Below are positions 26,175 to 30,392 of a stretch of DNA of 30,392 nucleotides, piece by piece. A model generated the notes under the pieces. The model had not been told where the DNA came from and searched no databases. It saw only the letters and a program-made list of their open reading frames with translations. Location: assembly GCA_049999805.1 (NCBI GenBank), contig JBNGIO010006255.1, positions 461,530 through 491,921 on the forward strand, given 5' to 3'. How positions within the stretch are numbered: position 1 is the stretch's first letter; every line of letters begins with the position of its first letter. The stretch comes from Folioceros fuciformis. Lineage: Eukaryota; Anthocerotophyta; Anthocerotopsida; Anthocerotales. The position numbers and the translations under genes were made by a program.

Positions 26175-29100
26175 GGAGTCATGCGGTTGATTTCGCGATA
26201 GGACGAGACAAGTCTTTCCAACGAGACAGGTCTGGAAGATCACTCGGACAGATTCGTGCAGATGGCACGGAGTTGGTGCCTCTCTTTGCTACTCCGCGAT
26301 ACCCCTCCATGCCTCGGTTTTCGGGGCCACCCCCGCATGCTGACATTGAGGCTTCCCAACAGTGCATAGTGACTTTCAAGGTCACAGGAATGGAATGCGC
26401 TGCGTGTGCTAGTTCCATAGAGAAAGCGGTGAAGCGGCTTCCAGGAATCGAGGATGCCACGGTTGCTGTTTTGCAAGACAAAGCTCAAGTCATCTACCAC
26501 CCTGCTTTTGTACAGGTGAGCAGGCAGCAGGATGGCCAGTAGGTCAGCTTTTCTCGGAAGCACTTGATAATTGGACACTTCTGGATTGGGATTTATCTGA
26601 ATTTTGACCAACGGTGTAGCTCGGTGTGTTCCCGTGCATCACTAATTGCTTGTGATGTCATTCTAACTTCGTTTGCCCTTCGTCATCGCAGGAGGAAACG
26701 ATCAGGGAGGCTATCGAAGATGCTGGCTTTGGGGCAACCGTTATTGAGGATGTTCAAGGTCAAGTTGGGGTGACTGTCTGTCGTGTTCGGATTATAGGAA
26801 TGACATGTACCTCCTGCTCAAGTGCAATTGAAAGTGGTTTGAAAAAGGCACCAGGAGTTAAAAGAGCTGCCGTTGCTCTTGCACTGGAACAGGCGGAGAT
26901 TCATTATGACTCAAGGCTCACTGACGTGAAACAGTTGATTGACTTGATTGATGATCTTGGATTTGAGGCTGAGCTCATTAGCGCTGGGGAGGAGAGGAAT
27001 CAGATTCAGCTCAAACTTGAAGGTGTTCATTCTCAAGATGCGATCAAGGTCATTGAGGTATCGCTGCAAGCACTGCAGGGCGTGAAGTCAGTCGAGGTAA
27101 ATGAGAACGGGGAGAACTTGGTGATCTCGTATGATCCAGACCTAACTGGGCCCAGGTGCTTCATCGAAATCATCGAGCAAACTGGTCCTATTCCTGCTAT
27201 GTACAAGGCCAGCTTGTATACAAAACCAGGACATGGGGGTCCTGATCGGAGCAAGGAAATAAGGCAATACCGGACGGATTTCCTGTGGAGCTGTGTCTTC
27301 ACAGTTCCTGTCGTTCTTCTTATGGTGTTTATGAACATTCCTGCACTTGGTCATGGCCTGGATACAAGGGTGGTCAACATGTTAAACATTGGAGAGATTC
27401 TGAGGTGGTTTTTGTCTACCCCCGTTCAGTTTATAATTGGGCGACGATTCTATGTGGGAGCCTATAAATCACTACGTCATGGAGCAGCCAATATGGATGT
27501 GCTAATCGCCCTTGGTACAAATGCTGCTTATTTCTATTCGGTCTATGCTGTTCTTCGCGCAGCAACCTCTCCAACGTTTAAGGGCACTGATTTTTTTGAG
27601 ACTAGTGCCATGCTTATTTCCTTCATCCTCCTTGGGAAGTACCTGGAGATCCTTGCAAAGGGGAAGACCTCAGAAGCAATCGCTAAGTTGATGGACCTTG
27701 CTCCAAATACAGCAACTTTGGTCACCCTGGATGAGAGTGGGGCTGTTCTTTCTCAACGAGAAATCAGCTCAGAGCTTATACAACGCAATGACTTCATCAA
27801 AGTTGTACCGGGGGCGAAGGTTCCCACTGATGGTGTTGTGGTGGCTGGCCAAAGTCATGTCAATGAGAGTATGCTCACAGGAGAACCAAGGCCAGTACAG
27901 AAGGTGGTTGGTGACAAAGTTATAGGCGGTACTATGAATGAGAATGGGGTGCTAATTCTAAGGGCCACCCATGTTGGTTCAGAGACAGCTTTATCACAGA
28001 TAGTGAGGTTGGTGGAGGCAGCACAGATGGCGAAGGCACCTGTACAGAAGCTTGCTGATCGAATCTCGAAATATTTTGTACCTCTGGTAAGCACGATTTG
28101 CCAAGAATTATTCGTTCATGTCTCTGCAATTACTGTGGACAACATGATCTGTCGAAGCCTCTGCCGGGGACAGGGTATTCTCGTGTGAGTGTGTATAGAG
28201 TTGATGAAACAGGAACTAATCCAACTATCCTTGTGGTGAAGGTGGTAGTGGCTGCGTTCTTTACGTGGTTGGGCTGGTATGTTGCTGGGAGGGCTGGCTC
28301 TTACCCGAAGTCTTGGATCCCATCGTCCATGGATGCGTTTGAGCTGGCACTTCAATACGGAATCTCGGTATTGGTCATTGCGTGCCCCTGTGCATTAGGC
28401 TTGGCTACACCAACTGCTGTGATGGTCGCCACAGGGAAGGGGGCCGCACAGGGTGTGCTCATTAAGGGTGGAACTGCATTAGAAGGTGCACACAAGGTGC
28501 GTACCACAGTTCGAGTCTTGTGTTTCCGTCCATTATGTGAGAATGCCTGAAGTCATTTTGCTGCAAATTGACTGCAGGCTGGTAACGGATTTCTTCTGCT
28601 TTGTGGTCTGTAGGTGCAATGCGTCGTGTTTGACAAAACCGGAACTTTGACAGAAGGCAAACCAGTGGTGGTAGGCACAAAGCTATTCAAGACTATTGCG
28701 CTGACAATGTTTTATGAGACTGTGGCATCTGCTGAGGTATGTGCTTCACGATCCTTTCTAGTTCAAATGTAGTGAAAGGATGTAAGCAGCTGGTATCTTT
28801 TGGCATCATCTTTGTAGTTCATACTCTGATTATCACCCTCTCGTCCCCGTTTCAGTCGAATAGTGAGCATCCTTTGGCCAAAGCGATTGTGGCGTACTCC
28901 AAGGCACTTCTTAAAGAGGCCGCCTCAGACGTGTCACCTCATGTGGAAGCTTCAGGATTTGAGAATGTGCCCGGTCAAGGCGTGCGATGCACGGTGTCTG
29001 GGAAAGAAGTGTTGGTGGGGAACCGCAGATTCATATCAGAGGCTGGCATTGATGTCTCGTTTTACGCTGATGACTTTTTACAAGAAACCGAGGCGTTAGC

Positions 29101-29886
29101 CAGAACCGGTGTGTTGGTTGCAATCAACAAAGAACTTGTTGGAGCTATAGCGATCTCAGATCCTGTCAAGCCAGAAGCTCCCGCAGTCGTTAGCATTCTC
29201 AAATCTATGGGTGTCAGAGTTCATATGGTGACAGGAGATAACTGGGGAACCGCGAATGCCGTTGCCAGGGAGGTTGGAATAGCCAATGTGATGGCTGAAG
29301 TGCAACCAGGCGGAAAAGCAGACAGAGTGAAAGAACTGCAGGTAAGTGGCTCGTGGGTGTTGCCGCATGCTTGTCCCTAGACTGGTTCGTGGGCGTTTGG
29401 TGCATGCTTCTCTGGAGCTGCTTGATAATATTCGTCGTTGTCTGTGTACAGTCCCAAGGCCTCACAGTAGCTATGGTGGGTGATGGTATCAATGATTCTC
29501 CTGCTCTTGTCAGTGCCGATGTGGGATTGGCGATAGGAGCTGGTACCGATATTGCTATCGAAGCAGCGGATATCGTTCTAATGCGAAGCAATTTGGAGGA
29601 CGTAATTACAGCAATTGACTTGTCGCGCAAAACATTCAGGAGAATCAGGCTGAACTATGTGTGGGCAATGGGCTACAATGTGCTTGGTATCCCTCTGGCT
29701 TCTGGCGCTTTGTACCCATTCACAGGATTTCGCCTTCCACCGTGGGTTGCAGGATTAGCCATGGCTTTGTCATCCGTCAGCGTCGTGTGCTCTTCTCTGT
29801 TGCTTAGATCCTATCGGAGGCCAAAAAGCTTGGACAAAATCCATTTTGTGGCAACCTTTCCTTCGCCTTCAGTTCTCCTGGGTTGA
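26165..29886 (+). CDS. HMA5: Copper-transporting P1B-type ATPase, HMA5-like
   Basis: Pumps Cu(I) across a membrane using ATP; HMA5-type pumps act in copper export and detoxification. Exons: 26165-26515, 26692-28086, 28242-28496, 28614-28736, 28856-29341, 29452-29886; joined they give 1014 residues (Arabidopsis HMA5 is about 995). Two metal-binding domains carry GMECAAC (C78, C81) and GMTCTSC (C156, C159), and a third, degenerate repeat without cysteines follows. TGEPRPV (T513-E515) is the actuator motif. The transmembrane copper site CPC is C630-P631-C632. DKTGT has the phosphorylated D674. SEHPLAKA carries the HP dipeptide (H713-P714), and [11 protein letters not shown] and [10 protein letters not shown] (D881, D885) complete the catalytic core. 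The final membrane segments contain NYVWAMGYN and [10 protein letters not shown]. All copper-pump residues are intact. Sequence is closer to HMA5 than to RAN1/HMA7, from memory. Exon 3 uses the acceptor GTGAAG|GTGG rather than CAG. No signal peptide is seen. Confidence 0.95.
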
Positions 29887-30392
29887 ACGACGTGGTTGTA
29901 TTCAGGAATCCTGGGCTGAGTCAAGTTGCAGGCCACCTTGGCCCAATGAATGATCCTGTGCATGTATATTGTGTACTATGTGTGGGGCTCAAGAGCGTTT
30001 CCGATGAGTCCCGACGTCACAAGTGTGTGAAAGCATTTCAACAGTATTCAGCGTGCGTCATAGGGGGTTTCCGAGAAATGGTCGATTGAATTGTAACTAG
30101 TTTTTGGGGAAAATTTCAATCCATCCAAAACATAATGAAAAATAGGTCTTTGATTGTGTATGACAGACACGAGAAAATGATATTAAAAGTTATATATCAT
30201 AAACCATTATAATTTTGAAATTAAATTGAATTATTTTAATAAATAGAATATAAGTGAAATTGTAGATAGAGTAATGGTATAAGGTGGTATAAGCGAAACA
30301 AGATGAAAGTTAAAAGTAAAAAGGCAAGATGAAAGTTAAAAGTAAAAAGGTGAAAGCTAAATCTAGAGCTGTGTTGATGAAGAAGCAAGTAT
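29887..30392. other. Copper ATPase 3' flank, AT-rich tail
   Basis: From about 30100 the sequence becomes strongly AT-rich, with many short A and T runs; the ATPase 3' UTR and polyadenylation site probably lie before or within it. No gene is recognised. A 26-bp tandem duplication lies near the end. Confidence 0.6.
30300..30351 (+). repeat. 26-bp tandem duplication, A-rich
   Basis: Copies at 30300-30325 and 30326-30351, beginning AAGATGAAAGTTAAAAG, are identical except for the last base. A partial third copy (GAAAGCTAAA) follows. It may be the edge of a longer repeat or mobile-element remnant beyond the window. Confidence 0.85.

Overview
The window is nuclear DNA of a land plant. It holds intron-containing genes with GT-AG splice sites, and five of the six products belong to families recognisable from plants: a plant-type PLS pentatricopeptide protein, a plant Furry homologue, a GH9 endoglucanase, a TRF-like telobox Myb protein and an HMA5-type copper ATPase. 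Introns are short (80-301 bp in all models). The PPR protein has an extra segment inside one repeat that reminds me of fern or lycophyte sequences. My best guess is a seed-free plant, but this is inference only; nothing here fixes the species. A run of exactly 100 N (18069-18168) marks a scaffold gap.

Layout, left to right. (1) A PPR gene on the minus strand starts at 958 and runs off the left edge. (2) A 1.4-kb divergent intergenic region with a 24-bp triple repeat. (3) A Furry/MOR2/PAG1-type scaffold gene, plus strand, 2365-11142, which I resolve into 16 exons and 2238 residues. (4) About 1.8 kb without a recognisable gene, ending in a TATA box. (5) A secreted GH9 endoglucanase, plus strand, 12967-15248, 8 exons and 487 residues. 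(6) About 1.3 kb without a gene, with a GT microsatellite. (7) An HDHD3-like HAD hydrolase, plus strand, 16569-17608, 3 exons and 276 residues. (8) The gap and a pyrimidine-rich leader. (9) A TRF-like Myb gene, plus strand, 19383-22652, 8 exons and 723 residues. (10) About 3.5 kb of mostly unexplained sequence with weak ORF candidates, a bZIP-like repeat, a perfect 24-bp palindrome and simple repeats. (11) A copper P1B-ATPase of HMA5 type, plus strand, 26165-29886, 6 exons and 1014 residues. (12) An AT-rich tail with a 26-bp duplication.

Every spliced model keeps frame from ATG to stop and its joined length is divisible by three, which is strong internal support. Product names rest on recognised motifs and remembered family sequences, not on a search.

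The genes do not form a pathway. They are unrelated housekeeping or developmental genes: organelle RNA processing, cell-polarity scaffold, cell-wall glucan hydrolysis, small-molecule phosphatase, DNA-binding factor and copper transport. I see no CRISPR, integrase, transposase, defence island or biosynthetic cluster, and I found no convincing new system. The most unusual points are a stop-free, frame-preserving intron in Furry, a perfect palindrome upstream of the copper ATPase, a purine-rich intron in the HAD gene and an overlapping upstream ORF at the copper ATPase start.
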